Assembly (NCBI GenBank): GCA_050013235.1 | Contig: JBEKFQ010000004.1 | Span: 41,092-105,091, forward strand | Length of the DNA stretch: 64,000 bases | Origin: RH-AL1 sp050013235 | Lineage (GTDB): Bacteria; Pseudomonadota; Alphaproteobacteria; Rhizobiales; Beijerinckiaceae | Direction of reading: 5' to 3' | Shown here: in pieces, positions 17,728 to 26,697 of the stretch | Layout: each line of letters begins with the position of its first letter | How positions within the stretch are numbered: position 1 is the stretch's first letter | Program-made: the position numbers and the translations under genes | The notes under the pieces: model-generated | Told to the model about the DNA's origin: nothing | Database searches by the model: none | What the model saw: the letters and a program-made list of their open reading frames with translations, nothing else

Positions 17728-19773
17728 ATGGCTTACGGCTCTCTCTACTCCCATGGCTTCGCCCGCGTCGCCGCCTGCACCATCGCCAGCGCCCTGGCCG
17801 ATCCGGCGGCCAATGCGGCTTCCGTGCTCGATCTGGCCCAAAAGGCCCATGACGAGGGCGCGGCGCTCGCCGTGTTCCCGGAGCTGGCGCTCTCCAGCTA
17901 CTCCATCGACGATCTCCTCTTCCAGGACGCGTTGCTCGATGCCGTGACCAAAGCGGCGGCTTGGCTGGTGGAGCAATCGCAAGGCCTGCGCCCGCTTCTG
18001 CTCGTTGGCGCGCCGTTGCGCCACCGCAACCGGCTCTACAATTGCGCGCTCGCGATCCAAGGCGGGAAGCTCTTGGGCGTGATCCCGAAACTTTATCCGC
18101 CGAATTACCGCGAATTCTACGAACACCGTCATTTCGCCGGCGGCGGCGCCATTTTAGGCGAGACTATCGAGATCGCCGGCCTGCAAGCACCGTTCGGACG
18201 CGATCTGCTATTTTCGGCCTCGGATGTTCCCGGCCTGATCGTCCATGCGGAAATCTGCGAGGACCTCTGGGTTCCCGTGCCGCCTTCGTCCTTGGCGGCG
18301 CTGTCCGGGGCGACGGTTCTCGCCAATCTGTCAGCCAGCAATATCACCATCGGCAAGGCCGGGACGCGCAAGCTTCTCTGCGAGGCGCAATCGGCGCGCT
18401 GCCTCGCCGCCTATGTCTACGCGGCGGCGGGTGCCGGCGAATCCACCACCGATCTCGCCTGGGATGGGCAAACCTCGATCTGCGAGAATGGCGTGACGCT
18501 CACGGAGTCCGCCCGCTTTCCCGAAGGCGCGCAGTCCATCACGGCCGATATCGATCTCGATCTCTTGCGCCAGGAACGGATGCGCCAAGGCACGTTCGAC
18601 GACAATGCGGCGCTGGTGGCCGCCGCGCCCTTCCGCACCATTCCCTTCACGCTCGATCCGCCGCGCGGCGCCTTGGGGCTTAAGCGCCGGATCGAGCGCT
18701 TCCCCTTTGTATCAGCCGATCCCGCCCGGCTCGCGCAGGATTGTTTCGAGGCCTACAATATTCAGGTCGCGGGCCTCGAGCAGAGGCTCAAGGCCGCGGG
18801 CATGCAAAAGGCCGTGATCGGCATCTCCGGCGGTCTCGACAGCACGCATGCGCTTATCGTGGTGGCCCGCGCGTTCGACCGGATCGGCCTGCCCCGGACA
18901 AATATTCTCGGCTATTCATTGCCCGGCTTCGCGACGAGTCCCGAAACCAAGGCCAATGCTTTCGCCTTGATGCAGGCGCTTGGCGTCAGCACGCAAGAAA
19001 TCGACATCCGCCCCGCCGCCCGGCAAATGCTCGGCGATCTCGATCATCCCTTTGCCGGCGGCGAGCCGGTTTATGACATCACCTTCGAGAATGTTCAGGC
19101 GGGCCTGCGCACCGACTATCTCTTCCGCCTCGCCAACCAACACGGCGGGCTCGTCATCGGCACGGGCGATCTGTCGGAGCTGGCGCTGGGGTGGTGTACC
19201 TATGGCGTCGGCGATCAGATGTCGCATTACAACGTCAATGGCGGCGTCCCCAAAACCTTGATCCAGCATCTCTTGCGCTGGGTGATCGAGGCCGGGCTTT
19301 TCGAGGCAGGCGTGGGCCAGACTTTGCGCGCCATTCTCGCGACGGAAATTTCGCCGGAACTCGTGCCGGTGCAACCCGGCGAGACCCCGCAGAGCACCGA
19401 GGCGGTGGTCGGCCCCTACGAGCTGCAGGATTTCAACCTGTTTTACACGCTGCGTTACGGCTTCCGCCCGTCCAAAATCGCGTTTCTCGCGCAAGCCGCC
19501 TGGGGCGATGCGCTGGCGGGCGGCTGGCCGCCGGGCTTTCCCAGCGAGCGGCGCCACGCCTATGACGCCACCGCGATCTTCCATTGGCTGGAGGTCTTTA
19601 TCCGGCGGTTCTTCGGCTTCAGCCAATTCAAACGCTCGGCCATGCCCAACGGTCCGAAAGTGAGCGCGGGCGGATCGCTTTCACCGCGCGGCGATTGGCG
19701 CGCGCCCTCGGACGGCAACGCCGAAGTCTGGTTGCGCGATCTCGCGCAAGCGCGGGCGGAAAATACGCCCTGA
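17728..19773 (+). CDS. nadE: glutamine-dependent NAD(+) synthetase
   Basis: Last step of NAD synthesis: deamido-NAD plus glutamine and ATP gives NAD. At 681 residues it is the long, two-domain form like that of Mycobacterium tuberculosis. The N-terminal nitrilase-type glutaminase domain shows the Glu-Lys-Cys triad in VFPELALSSY, VIPKLYPPNYREFYE and AEICEDLWVP. The C-terminal synthetase domain has the P-loop-like ISGGLDSTHALIV and GTGDLSELALGWCTYG. All catalytic residues are present, so it should use glutamine rather than free ammonia. Confidence 0.96.
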   Translation: MAYGSLYSHGFARVAACTIASALADPAANAASVLDLAQKAHDEGAALAVFPELALSSYSIDDLLFQDALLDAVTKAAAWLVEQSQGLRPLLLVGAPLRHRNRLYNCALAIQGGKLLGVIPKLYPPNYREFYEHRHFAGGGAILGETIEIAGLQAPFGRDLLFSASDVPGLIVHAEICEDLWVPVPPSSLAALSGATVLANLSASNITIGKAGTRKLLCEAQSARCLAAYVYAAAGAGESTTDLAWDGQTSICENGVTLTESARFPEGAQSITADIDLDLLRQERMRQGTFDDNAALVAAAPFRTIPFTLDPPRGALGLKRRIERFPFVSADPARLAQDCFEAYNIQVAGLEQRLKAAGMQKAVIGISGGLDSTHALIVVARAFDRIGLPRTNILGYSLPGFATSPETKANAFALMQALGVSTQEIDIRPAARQMLGDLDHPFAGGEPVYDITFENVQAGLRTDYLFRLANQHGGLVIGTGDLSELALGWCTYGVGDQMSHYNVNGGVPKTLIQHLLRWVIEAGLFEAGVGQTLRAILATEISPELVPVQPGETPQSTEAVVGPYELQDFNLFYTLRYGFRPSKIAFLAQAAWGDALAGGWPPGFPSERRHAYDATAIFHWLEVFIRRFFGFSQFKRSAMPNGPKVSAGGSLSPRGDWRAPSDGNAEVWLRDLAQARAENTP

Positions 19774-19908
19774 TCGCGCAAACAAGCGGGGAATGCGGCG
19801 GCAAGCCCGATATTGACGATTCCACTCGGCTGCAAAAACCGTTAGACCAGCGCGGCTGGTTGAGAGCATGTTCCGCGAAAGCCGGTCCGGCTCTCCCGGC
19901 AAGAACAG

Positions 19909-19963
19909 GCTCACTTTCTTCATAAGTGAGCGAACCCTCGCTTCATAAGTGAGCGAACCCTCG
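19909..19963 (+). repeat. hairpin plus 23-bp perfect tandem duplication upstream of hydrolase gene
   Basis: GCTCACTT at 19909-19916 and AAGTGAGC at 19924-19931 form a perfect 8-bp inverted repeat with a seven-base loop. A 23-base unit starting CTTCATAAGTGAGCG occurs twice head to tail, at 19918-19940 and 19941-19963, so AAGTGAGC is present twice. The array ends 22 bases before the hydrolase start codon and would lie in its 5' untranslated region or promoter. Confidence 0.75.
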
Positions 19964-19985
19964 AATGTTGGCGGAGAATTTAGGA

Positions 19986-21521
19986 ATGACGGACCTCACG
20001 ATCGCGGGCGAAACTTTCAACGTACTGATCGAGGGCGACGAGACGAACCCGGTTCTCGTGCTCTCCCATTCCCTCGGCGCGACCCTGAAGATGTGGGACG
20101 CGCAAATTCCCGCTCTCGTGAAACATTTCCGGGTGGTGCGGTACGATTCACGCGGACATGGCGGCAGTATCGCCAGTGAGGGTCCCTATTCGATCGAGCA
20201 ATTGGGGCGCGACGCGCTTGCCATTCTCGACGCGCTTGGAATCGAGAAGACCCATTGGCTCGGCATTTCGAAGGGCGGCGCCGTCGGCCAGTGGCTGATG
20301 ATCAATGCGCCGGAGCGGATCGATCGCGCCGTTCTCGCCAATACGGCCGCGCAATTCGGCACGCCGGAAGAGTGGAACAGCCGCATCGTGACGGTCAAGC
20401 ACGAGGGCATGGAAGCGACGGCCGATTGGCTTCTCGGGCGTTGGTTCAGCGATGACTTCCTGGAAACGCAAGATGCGCTGGCCGAACCCATCCGCCAGGA
20501 TCTGCTGGCCACGTCCAGGGAAGGCTATGCGGCGGCCTGCGCGGCGCTGCGCGATTTGGATCTGCGCGAGGGTTTGCGCCAGATCGAACATCCCGTGCTC
20601 GTGATTGCGGGCAAGGACGATCCCGCCGCCGCCAAGCCCCAGACGGATCTTTTGGCGGAAGCGATTGCCAATGCCAAACTGGTGACGTTGAACACGCGGC
20701 ATATTTCGAATGTCGAGGATCCCGCGGGCTTCACCAAAGCCGCCGTGGATTTTCTCACCGCCAAAATCCCGGCGCGCCGGGACGCGATCCGGCAGACGGT
20801 TTCGCCCCTGCCCGCGGCCCGCCGTCCAGCTGGACGAAGACTTTCCGCGCGCGGCGTGGCCAGCGAGCCGCTCGCCCGGCGGCCCGCCACGAAAACCAGT
20901 CCGGTAGGCAAGGTGAAGGTGACGCCGGCCAAGAGTGCCGCGAAGCCGGAGAAAAAGAGCACGGCAAAGCCCGCGTCCCGCAAGCCCGTCGCGGTGAAAG
21001 CCGCCGTCCCGAAGGCCCAGACGGCGAAGACCCAGACGGCGAAGGCCCAAGCATCAAAGGCCCAAGCATCAAAGGCCCAAGCATCAAAGGCCCCGGCAAC
21101 AAAGGCTAAGGCGGCAAAGGCGAAGGCAGCCAGCCCCAAGGTGGCCGCGAAAAAAGCGCCGGCACCGAAGGCCCAAGCTCCGGCACCCAAGGCCAAAGTG
21201 ACAAAGACGAAGGCCTCACGGGCAGCGGTGAAGCCGGGCAAGAAGGTGGCGGCAAAGCCAGCCGTCACCGCGAAGCCGGCCAAGAAAGCGCCCGTCGCCA
21301 AGAAGGCGCCCGTGAAAACCAAGACGGCCAAGGCCGTGGCGAAGCCGGCCGCCGCGAAGAAGCCGGCGAAAACGCTAGCAAAATCGGCTGCGGCCAAGAC
21401 GTCCCGCAAGCCGGCGGCGAAAACCAAGACTCCGGCGGCGAAAGCCAAGACCCCAGTGCCGAAGGCCAAAGCCAGCAAAACCGCCAAAGCACCGGGACGC
21501 CCTGCCGGCCGCAGAAAATAA
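19986..21521 (+). CDS. alpha/beta hydrolase (3-oxoadipate enol-lactonase-like) with histone-H1-like Lys/Ala/Pro-rich tail
   Basis: A 511-residue two-part protein. Residues 1 to about 260 form an alpha/beta hydrolase closest in pattern to PcaD 3-oxoadipate enol-lactonase: oxyanion segment LSHSLGATLKMWD, nucleophile elbow GISKGG, the acid residue in AGKDDPAA and the histidine in TRHISNVEDP. The remaining 250 residues are almost only Lys, Ala, Pro, Thr and Ser, with blocks such as AKAQASKAQASKAQASK and KKAPVAKKAPVK, as in histone H1-like and AlgP-type proteins. The frame is uninterrupted from enzyme to tail. I start at ATG 19986, preceded by GGAG and AGGA; ATG 19965 lacks a binding site. No pca genes are nearby, so a role in aromatic degradation is not supported by context. 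Confidence 0.85.
   Translation: MTDLTIAGETFNVLIEGDETNPVLVLSHSLGATLKMWDAQIPALVKHFRVVRYDSRGHGGSIASEGPYSIEQLGRDALAILDALGIEKTHWLGISKGGAVGQWLMINAPERIDRAVLANTAAQFGTPEEWNSRIVTVKHEGMEATADWLLGRWFSDDFLETQDALAEPIRQDLLATSREGYAAACAALRDLDLREGLRQIEHPVLVIAGKDDPAAAKPQTDLLAEAIANAKLVTLNTRHISNVEDPAGFTKAAVDFLTAKIPARRDAIRQTVSPLPAARRPAGRRLSARGVASEPLARRPATKTSPVGKVKVTPAKSAAKPEKKSTAKPASRKPVAVKAAVPKAQTAKTQTAKAQASKAQASKAQASKAPATKAKAAKAKAASPKVAAKKAPAPKAQAPAPKAKVTKTKASRAAVKPGKKVAAKPAVTAKPAKKAPVAKKAPVKTKTAKAVAKPAAAKKPAKTLAKSAAAKTSRKPAAKTKTPAAKAKTPVPKAKASKTAKAPGRPAGRRK
21021..21095 (+). repeat. 15-bp tandem repeat inside the basic tail
   Basis: Five head-to-tail 15-base units encode the five-residue period (T/S)KAQA. Units three and four (21051-21065, 21066-21080) are identical, unit five differs in the last two bases, and units one and two are more diverged. 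Each change of one unit keeps the reading frame, so the tail could lengthen or shorten by slippage. Confidence 0.8.
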
Positions 21522-21553
21522 TGCAACGGCGAATTAGACGCGGCGAGGAGACG

Positions 21554-22684
21554 ATGGACGCATTGCGCGGCGCGATGCGTTACGCCCTATTCCTCGCCAT
21601 CCTTTTCCTCGCCCCAGCTCCCGCTTTCGCGCAGCTCCGCATCGGCATCGCCGGCCCGCTCAGCGGGCCGGACGCCGTGTTCGGTCAGCAAATCCGGGAC
21701 GGCGTTTTGCAAGCCATTGCCGATATCAATGCGTCCGGCGGCATTCTCGGCCAGCGGGCCGTGCCAGTTTTGGGGGACGATCAAGGCAACCCCCAGCGCG
21801 CCACGGACACCGCCAGCAAATTCGCGCGCGATAAAATCCCAGTTGTGATCGGACCTTTCAGTTCCAGCGCCGCTCTTCCGGCCTCGGTCATCTATGGCGG
21901 CGCGGGTATTCTCGAAATCATCCCTGCGGCGACGTCGCCGCGCCTGACGGAACAAGGCATTGGCACGCTGTTTCGTCTGAGCGGGCGCGACGACCAACAA
22001 AGCCAGGTGGCCGCGCGCTATATTCTCGACCACCACCTCACCAAAATCGCGATTCTCCACGACCGGACGGCGGGAGGCAAGGCGCTGGCGGATGCGCTGC
22101 GCGCCGCGTTGAAAGCCTCCGGCGTGACGGAGGTGCTCTATGACGGCATCGACAAGGGCGCGAAGGATTTGGGTCCGCTGACGGCTCGGGTCATCGCTTC
22201 CGGCGCGGAGCTGGCATTTTGGGGCGGAACGCAGACCGAGGCAGGCTTGCTGGCCCGCCAACTCCATGGATCCGGCGCGCACGTGACGCTGATGGGCGGC
22301 ACCGGCATGGCCTCGGACGAATTCGCCACGCTTGCCGGCGCGGGCGCCGAGGGAACCCTGATGGTTTTCCCGCCGGATCCCCGGGAAAGACCGGAGGCCG
22401 CCGCCTTGCTGCAAAGCTTGAGCGCGAAGGGGATCGATCCCGGCGCGTATTCGTTTTACGCCTATGCGGCGGTCGAAATCCTCCGCCAAGCCGCAGGCGC
22501 CGCGAAATCGCTCGACCCGGCCACGCTCGCCGGGACGATCCATTCCGGCATGGTCTTCAAGACGGTCCTGGGCCCGCTCAGCTTCGATGCCAAGGGCGAC
22601 CGGACGGCGCCGGATTACGACATCTTCGTCTGGCGCAAGGGTCGGAACGGCCGGATGTCTTACGAGAACGCGGGCCGCTCGTGA
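21554..22684 (+). CDS. ABC transporter substrate-binding protein, branched-chain amino acid type
   Basis: A periplasmic type-1 binding protein (LivK/Leu-Ile-Val family) of 376 residues. A signal peptide (LFLAILFLAPAPAFA) is followed by LRIGIAGPLSGPDAVFGQQ, the standard family opening, then INASGGILGQRAVPVLGDDQGNPQRA and VIGPFSSSAALPAS. Start ATG 21554 has GAGGAG just upstream; an upstream ATG at 21521 overlaps the hydrolase stop by one base but lacks a site. No permease or ATPase genes are adjacent, so it is an orphan receptor here and its ligand is unknown. Confidence 0.88.
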   Translation: MDALRGAMRYALFLAILFLAPAPAFAQLRIGIAGPLSGPDAVFGQQIRDGVLQAIADINASGGILGQRAVPVLGDDQGNPQRATDTASKFARDKIPVVIGPFSSSAALPASVIYGGAGILEIIPAATSPRLTEQGIGTLFRLSGRDDQQSQVAARYILDHHLTKIAILHDRTAGGKALADALRAALKASGVTEVLYDGIDKGAKDLGPLTARVIASGAELAFWGGTQTEAGLLARQLHGSGAHVTLMGGTGMASDEFATLAGAGAEGTLMVFPPDPRERPEAAALLQSLSAKGIDPGAYSFYAYAAVEILRQAAGAAKSLDPATLAGTIHSGMVFKTVLGPLSFDAKGDRTAPDYDIFVWRKGRNGRMSYENAGRS

Positions 22685-22720
22685 GCGCGCGGCCGGCGGC
22701 GCGGAAGGCAGGACACGCCT

Positions 22721-22740
22721 CTGCGGCATTGATGCCGCAG
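22721..22740. repeat. CTGCGGCAT/ATGCCGCAG inverted repeat
   Basis: A 9-bp perfect inverted repeat with a two-base loop, 36 bases after the stop of the binding-protein gene. It could act as a 3' mRNA stabiliser or a weak terminator, but there is no T-run directly after it. Confidence 0.5.
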
Positions 22741-22929
22741 ACTTTCAGGATTGTACTTCCACGCAAGACATTCGCGTCGTAAGTGGTTTAAGATTGTCCA
22801 CATGCAGGTGATCCATCCCGCCAACTTGGCGAAACGTCACGCAATCCAGCTCGTTCCAGCGCGGGAGATTCCCGCGGCGGGCACATTGCGAACGTCCGTC
22901 GCCGGCCCTTCCCGTGGGCCCGGAGCCTC

Positions 22930-24375
22930 GTGTGCCGCATGAGGGTTCTCGGCGCGTTCTTCGTCAATGTCGTGTTCAATTTGGTGATCGGCCTCTTGGT
23001 CGCCAAATTTCTCGGCCCCGAGGAATATGGGCGTTTCGCCCTCGCCTTGGCGACAGCCGTCGCTGTCCAATTCGCTTTCGTCGACTGGCTGCGGCTTGGC
23101 GCGACGCGTTTTTATTCCGAACGGACGCGCGGAGAAGAACCCGCCGTCCGGGCGACGCTCGATCTCGGCTTCGCGGCGGTGATGGTGGGCCTTGCCGTGG
23201 GCAGCACCTGCTTGTTCATGACCGGCATCCGTTTCTCGCTCTCGAACGGCTTGATCGCGCTTGCGCTCGGCGCCGCCGTCGCCAACGGCCTCTTCGATTT
23301 CAGCACGGCCTTGGTGCGCGCCCGCTTCCACGACGGGCTCTACACCAAACTCATCGTCGTCAAGAATGTCTTGTCGCTGGGCCTGACCGGCGGGGGAGCT
23401 TTTTACTTCGGCTCGGCCAAAATGGCTTTGGCCGGCGGCATTATCAGCCTCGCTGGGTCGGTGGTCGCGGTCCGCGCGGCGCTACGCGATCCCTTCACGC
23501 TGGCGCGCATGGCGAGCTTCGAGATCGCCAAGTCGATCCTGCGTTATGCCATGCCGATCGTCGCCGCCAACCTGCTTTATCTCTGCATCCCGCTGGCCAA
23601 TCGCTCGTTGCTTTCGATTTACTACGGCTTCTCGGAGACCGGCCAATTTTCCCTGGCCTTCGATATTGGAACCAAGGCGCTTGCCGCGCTTGGCACGGCG
23701 CTCGACGTGCTTTTGTTTCAGATTGCCGTCGCCGCGCATGACAAATTCGGGCTCGAGCAATCCAAGCAGCGGATCGCCGACAATATGGGGATCGTCATCG
23801 CGGTGATGGTGCCGGCCTGCACCGGCATCTGGCTCGTGCTTCCCTCGATCCAAGAAGTGATCGTTCCGCAAGAATTTCGCGGGCCGTTCGGCGATCTCCT
23901 CGACTTGATGCTGCCGGGCCTGTTTTGCTCCGCCATGATCCTCTTTGGGCTGAACCCCATGTTTCAGATCGCTAAACGCACCTGGCCGCTGATTGGCGCG
24001 GCTCTGGCGGGATGTATCGCCGATCCACTCATTCTCCTCGCGCTGCCCCGCGATCTCGGCGCCAATAGCCTCGCTATCGCGCAATCCGGCGCTTTTGCGG
24101 TTGCGCTCGTGACCTTGACCGCCGTGGCCTGCCTGTGGAATCCGCGCTGGCCACGCTGGCGCGATATCGCCGCGACGGCGCTGGGAACAGCGGCCATGAC
24201 AGCCGCCTTGCTGCCGCTGCGCGCGCAGCCGGCCGGGCTCGCCACATTGCTCGAACAAGTCGCGGCCGGCACCATCGTCTATTCCGCCGTCGTCTTCGCG
24301 CTCGATGTCGCCAAGCTCCGGACGATTCTGTTTGGGCGCCTGCTGCCGATCGTGACGCGGTTTATGCCGGGATAA
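22930..24375 (+). CDS. polysaccharide biosynthesis flippase (Wzx/MOP superfamily)
   Basis: A 481-residue integral membrane protein with about a dozen hydrophobic segments. The opening MRVLGAFFVNVVFNLVIGLL ... AKFLGPEEYGRFALA is typical of lipid-linked oligosaccharide flippases of the MOP superfamily. These move undecaprenyl-linked repeat units of O-antigen, capsule or exopolysaccharide across the inner membrane. The start may be GTG 22930 or ATG 22939. No glycosyltransferases accompany it, so the polymer is unknown. The last 14 bases overlap the end of prmA, transcribed toward it. Confidence 0.82.
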   Translation: MCRMRVLGAFFVNVVFNLVIGLLVAKFLGPEEYGRFALALATAVAVQFAFVDWLRLGATRFYSERTRGEEPAVRATLDLGFAAVMVGLAVGSTCLFMTGIRFSLSNGLIALALGAAVANGLFDFSTALVRARFHDGLYTKLIVVKNVLSLGLTGGGAFYFGSAKMALAGGIISLAGSVVAVRAALRDPFTLARMASFEIAKSILRYAMPIVAANLLYLCIPLANRSLLSIYYGFSETGQFSLAFDIGTKALAALGTALDVLLFQIAVAAHDKFGLEQSKQRIADNMGIVIAVMVPACTGIWLVLPSIQEVIVPQEFRGPFGDLLDLMLPGLFCSAMILFGLNPMFQIAKRTWPLIGAALAGCIADPLILLALPRDLGANSLAIAQSGAFAVALVTLTAVACLWNPRWPRWRDIAATALGTAAMTAALLPLRAQPAGLATLLEQVAAGTIVYSAVVFALDVAKLRTILFGRLLPIVTRFMPG

Positions 24376-25294
24376 GAGGCCGCCTCAACAACAACGTCGC
24401 CCATCCCTCGATATTCCGCCGCTTGATCAAGAAAATTCCCTGCGCCCGATAGGCCGACAACACCCCAGGCACGTCGCTGGCGAGCAATCCCGACAAGATC
24501 AGCTCGCCGCCAGGCGCCAGCAGCGGCTCGAGCCGCGGGGCAAGCGCGCGGAGGGGGCCCGCCAAAATGTTTCCGAAAATGAGGTCGTAGGGCGCCCCGG
24601 CGCGGAGCGCGGGATGGGCGACGCCCACCGCGTGGACCGGGCGGACATAGGCGCCTGCCCGATTGCGGCGCGCGTTGGACGCGGCGGCGGCGACCGCGAC
24701 GGCATCGATGTCGCCGGCTTGGACCGGGCGGTGAAAGCGCCGCGCGGCGGCAATCGCCAGCACCGCCGAGCCCGTGCCGACATCGAGGATCGCGTGGGGA
24801 CGGCGGCGGCGGGCGACGTCGTTGAGCATGGCAAGACAGCCGCGCGTCGAACCGTGATGGCCCGTGCCAAAGGCGAGCGCCGCCTCGATTTCGATCCCGA
24901 TGTCGCCAGTTTTTACACGGTCCCGCGCGTGGCTGCCATGCACGACGAAGCGGCCTTCCCTTACCGCCTCGAGCCCCTCGAACGAGGCCGCCACCCATTC
25001 GTCCTGCGAGATGGAGGAGAATTCCGCGCTGGCCGCAAGCTCCGCGCCCGCCACGCAGGCCACGAGATCGCGCACACCGGCCTGATCGGGCTCGAATCCG
25101 AAATAGACTTCGATGATCCAGGGGCCGCTGTTGGTCCAGCTTTGCGTATTGAACTTCTCTTCGAAGGCGGCGGCCGCCGCCTCGGCGGGATCGTAGGTTT
25201 CGACGATGAGATCGGCGATATCGCGCGCGGTTTGTTCGTCGCAACGCAGGCGCATCACATGCGCGGCATTATGGGGGGCGGGACCGTCAAGCAT
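24362..25294 (-). CDS. prmA: ribosomal protein L11 methyltransferase
   Basis: SAM-dependent methyltransferase that trimethylates ribosomal protein L11. The 310-residue product has the PrmA N-terminal domain with SGPWIIEVYF, motif I ILDVGTGSAVLAIAAA, AFGTGHHGSTRGCL and the catalytic-loop FGNILAGPLRAL. All fit PrmA. The C-terminus overlaps the flippase gene by 14 bases tail to tail. A single-gene unit here. Confidence 0.93.
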   Translation of the reverse strand: MLDGPAPHNAAHVMRLRCDEQTARDIADLIVETYDPAEAAAAAFEEKFNTQSWTNSGPWIIEVYFGFEPDQAGVRDLVACVAGAELAASAEFSSISQDEWVAASFEGLEAVREGRFVVHGSHARDRVKTGDIGIEIEAALAFGTGHHGSTRGCLAMLNDVARRRRPHAILDVGTGSAVLAIAAARRFHRPVQAGDIDAVAVAAAASNARRNRAGAYVRPVHAVGVAHPALRAGAPYDLIFGNILAGPLRALAPRLEPLLAPGGELILSGLLASDVPGVLSAYRAQGIFLIKRRNIEGWATLLLRRPLIPA

Positions 25295-25409
25295 GAGCCG
25301 CGAGTATCACGGCAGGCCCAAAGCGGCAACGCCGCGGAATCGTTGGAAGCCAGGCGGCAAGGTTGCGCGGCCATTTGAAGAGACCCGGGAAAATCGCTAG
25401 AACTGCGCC

Positions 25410-25667
25410 ATGACACGCACGAAACTCGCTCTTTTCCTCGGCGGCCTCGCTTTCGCGGGTATGCGCCTGGCATCCGCGCTGGCGGCGGATCGCCCCGCCA
25501 TTCAAGCCTATGGCGACGTCAACCGGTCCTGTCAGGAATGGACGGATGGCTGCGTGGTCTGCGTCAAGAACAACGACGCCCCGCCCTCTTGCTCGACGCC
25601 CGGCATTGCCTGCCAGCCCCAGGACGTGATCTGCAAAGGTCCCGCTGCACCGGCAACGCCGCGATAA
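25410..25667 (+). CDS. small exported cysteine-rich protein
   Basis: An 85-residue protein with a signal peptide (about residues 1-26, LALFLGGLAFAGMRLASALA) and a short mature part with six cysteines: SCQEWTDGCVVCV, PSCSTPGIACQPQDVIC. The even number suggests disulfides in the periplasm. I do not recognise a family with a known function. A strong terminator follows it 44 bases after the stop. Confidence 0.7.
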   Translation: MTRTKLALFLGGLAFAGMRLASALAADRPAIQAYGDVNRSCQEWTDGCVVCVKNNDAPPSCSTPGIACQPQDVICKGPAAPATPR

Positions 25668-25710
25668 CCGCGCCATCCCGGACCTTCCCGGCCCGGTGCG
25701 AAAAACACAA

Positions 25711-25740
25711 AAAAATGGGTGGCCGGAGCCACCCATTTTT
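25711..25740. terminator. bidirectional intrinsic terminator
   Basis: A 13-bp perfect inverted repeat, AAAAATGGGTGGC / GCCACCCATTTTT, with a CGGA loop. It has A-tract and T-tract on both sides, so it can end transcription of the small Cys-rich gene on the plus strand and of gfa on the minus strand. Confidence 0.92.
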
Positions 25741-25758
25741 TCCATTCAAACAAAAAGA

Positions 25759-26319
25759 TTAGTGCTTGGAATGCGCGTAGGTATAGGTGGCGATCGCATC
25801 CATGAGCGCGGGCGAAAGCACGTCGTAGCTCTCGAGGCCCAATTCCTTGAAGCGAGCGCGGACAGCGTCCAGACCCTTGGGATCGTAACCTTGCTCGATG
25901 ATCGACGAGACGAAAGCCGCGAATTGCGGAGCCTGCCAACCCTTTTCCGGGCTGAGTTCGACGTGAACGAAATCGAGACCCTTGAAAGGATGCTCTTTTT
26001 CGATCCGGCCGAACATGTGAACGCCGCAGCCTTTGCAGGCATGACGCTGAATCGTCGCGCTTTCGTCGACGATGTGCAGCTTCTCGCCATGAGCCGTAAC
26101 CGAGACGTTCGCGACCGGCAAAACGCCGACGACGGAGAAAGCTGCGCCTTCCGGCTTCCAGCACTTGGAACAACCACAAGCGTGGTTATGCACAACGTCG
26201 CTGGTCAGCGTCACTTCGACTTTGTCGGTGGGGCATTTGCAAAGCAGCTTGCCGCCGGAAATGCCGGTGCCGGGCTGAATGCCATTATCGAGCAAGGGGT
26301 GAAGATGGGGTGTTGCCAT
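25759..26319 (-). CDS. gfa: S-(hydroxymethyl)glutathione synthase (Gfa)
   Basis: GFA/CENP-V-domain zinc protein of 186 residues that speeds the condensation of formaldehyde with glutathione, feeding glutathione-dependent formaldehyde oxidation. The zinc cysteines are visible: CKC (residues 27 and 29), the CGCSKC cluster (48, 50, 53) and CKGC (95 and 98). GLDFVHVELSPEKGW and the C-terminal helix are Gfa-like. I start at ATG 26319, with AAGG upstream; the frame extends 41 codons further without family sequence. The gene fits an organism that meets formaldehyde from methanol or methylated compounds, but no formaldehyde dehydrogenase is adjacent, and the in vivo role of Gfa is debated. Confidence 0.9.
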   Translation of the reverse strand: MATPHLHPLLDNGIQPGTGISGGKLLCKCPTDKVEVTLTSDVVHNHACGCSKCWKPEGAAFSVVGVLPVANVSVTAHGEKLHIVDESATIQRHACKGCGVHMFGRIEKEHPFKGLDFVHVELSPEKGWQAPQFAAFVSSIIEQGYDPKGLDAVRARFKELGLESYDVLSPALMDAIATYTYAHSKH

Positions 26320-26697
26320 GTGATGACCTTTTCTTGAATTTGGCTTCCTCCGCCTGGCAGGGTTCGAATCACCTTCTTGCGAGGCTTTTCCTGCCAAACC
26401 AGGCGCACATGCTCCAAAAGCAACAACGCGGAGGACGAACATCCCCGCGGAACGCTTTCGAAGCTGGCCTGTTCTATCGATGGCTCATGACATTGAAAAG
26501 CCAATTGCGACCGCAATCGCGATCACGATGGATATTTTTGAAGGAGCAAGCCCAAAATATGTAATACTATAACGTCATTCCATAAAAAAATTTCGTACAT
26601 CTCAAAACGGAATGGGGATGACCGCTGTACAAGGCTTGCGCTCGCGAATATCCACAGCGACATTCCGAGCAATGCAAAACGACCGGAGACGATTCGC
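26320..26697. other. gfa-HU divergent spacer
   Basis: A 378-base divergent region, visibly AT-richer than its surroundings between about 26520 and 26600. It must carry promoters for gfa (leftward) and the HU gene (rightward). GGAG about nine bases before 26698 is the HU ribosome binding site. I see no gene and no clear operator. Confidence 0.45.

Noticed and set aside
19918..19963. CRISPR array
   Set aside because: Only two units, directly adjacent without spacers; it is a tandem duplication.
22751..22942. Small frame before the flippase gene
   Set aside because: It overlaps the flippase start in another frame and shows no protein features.
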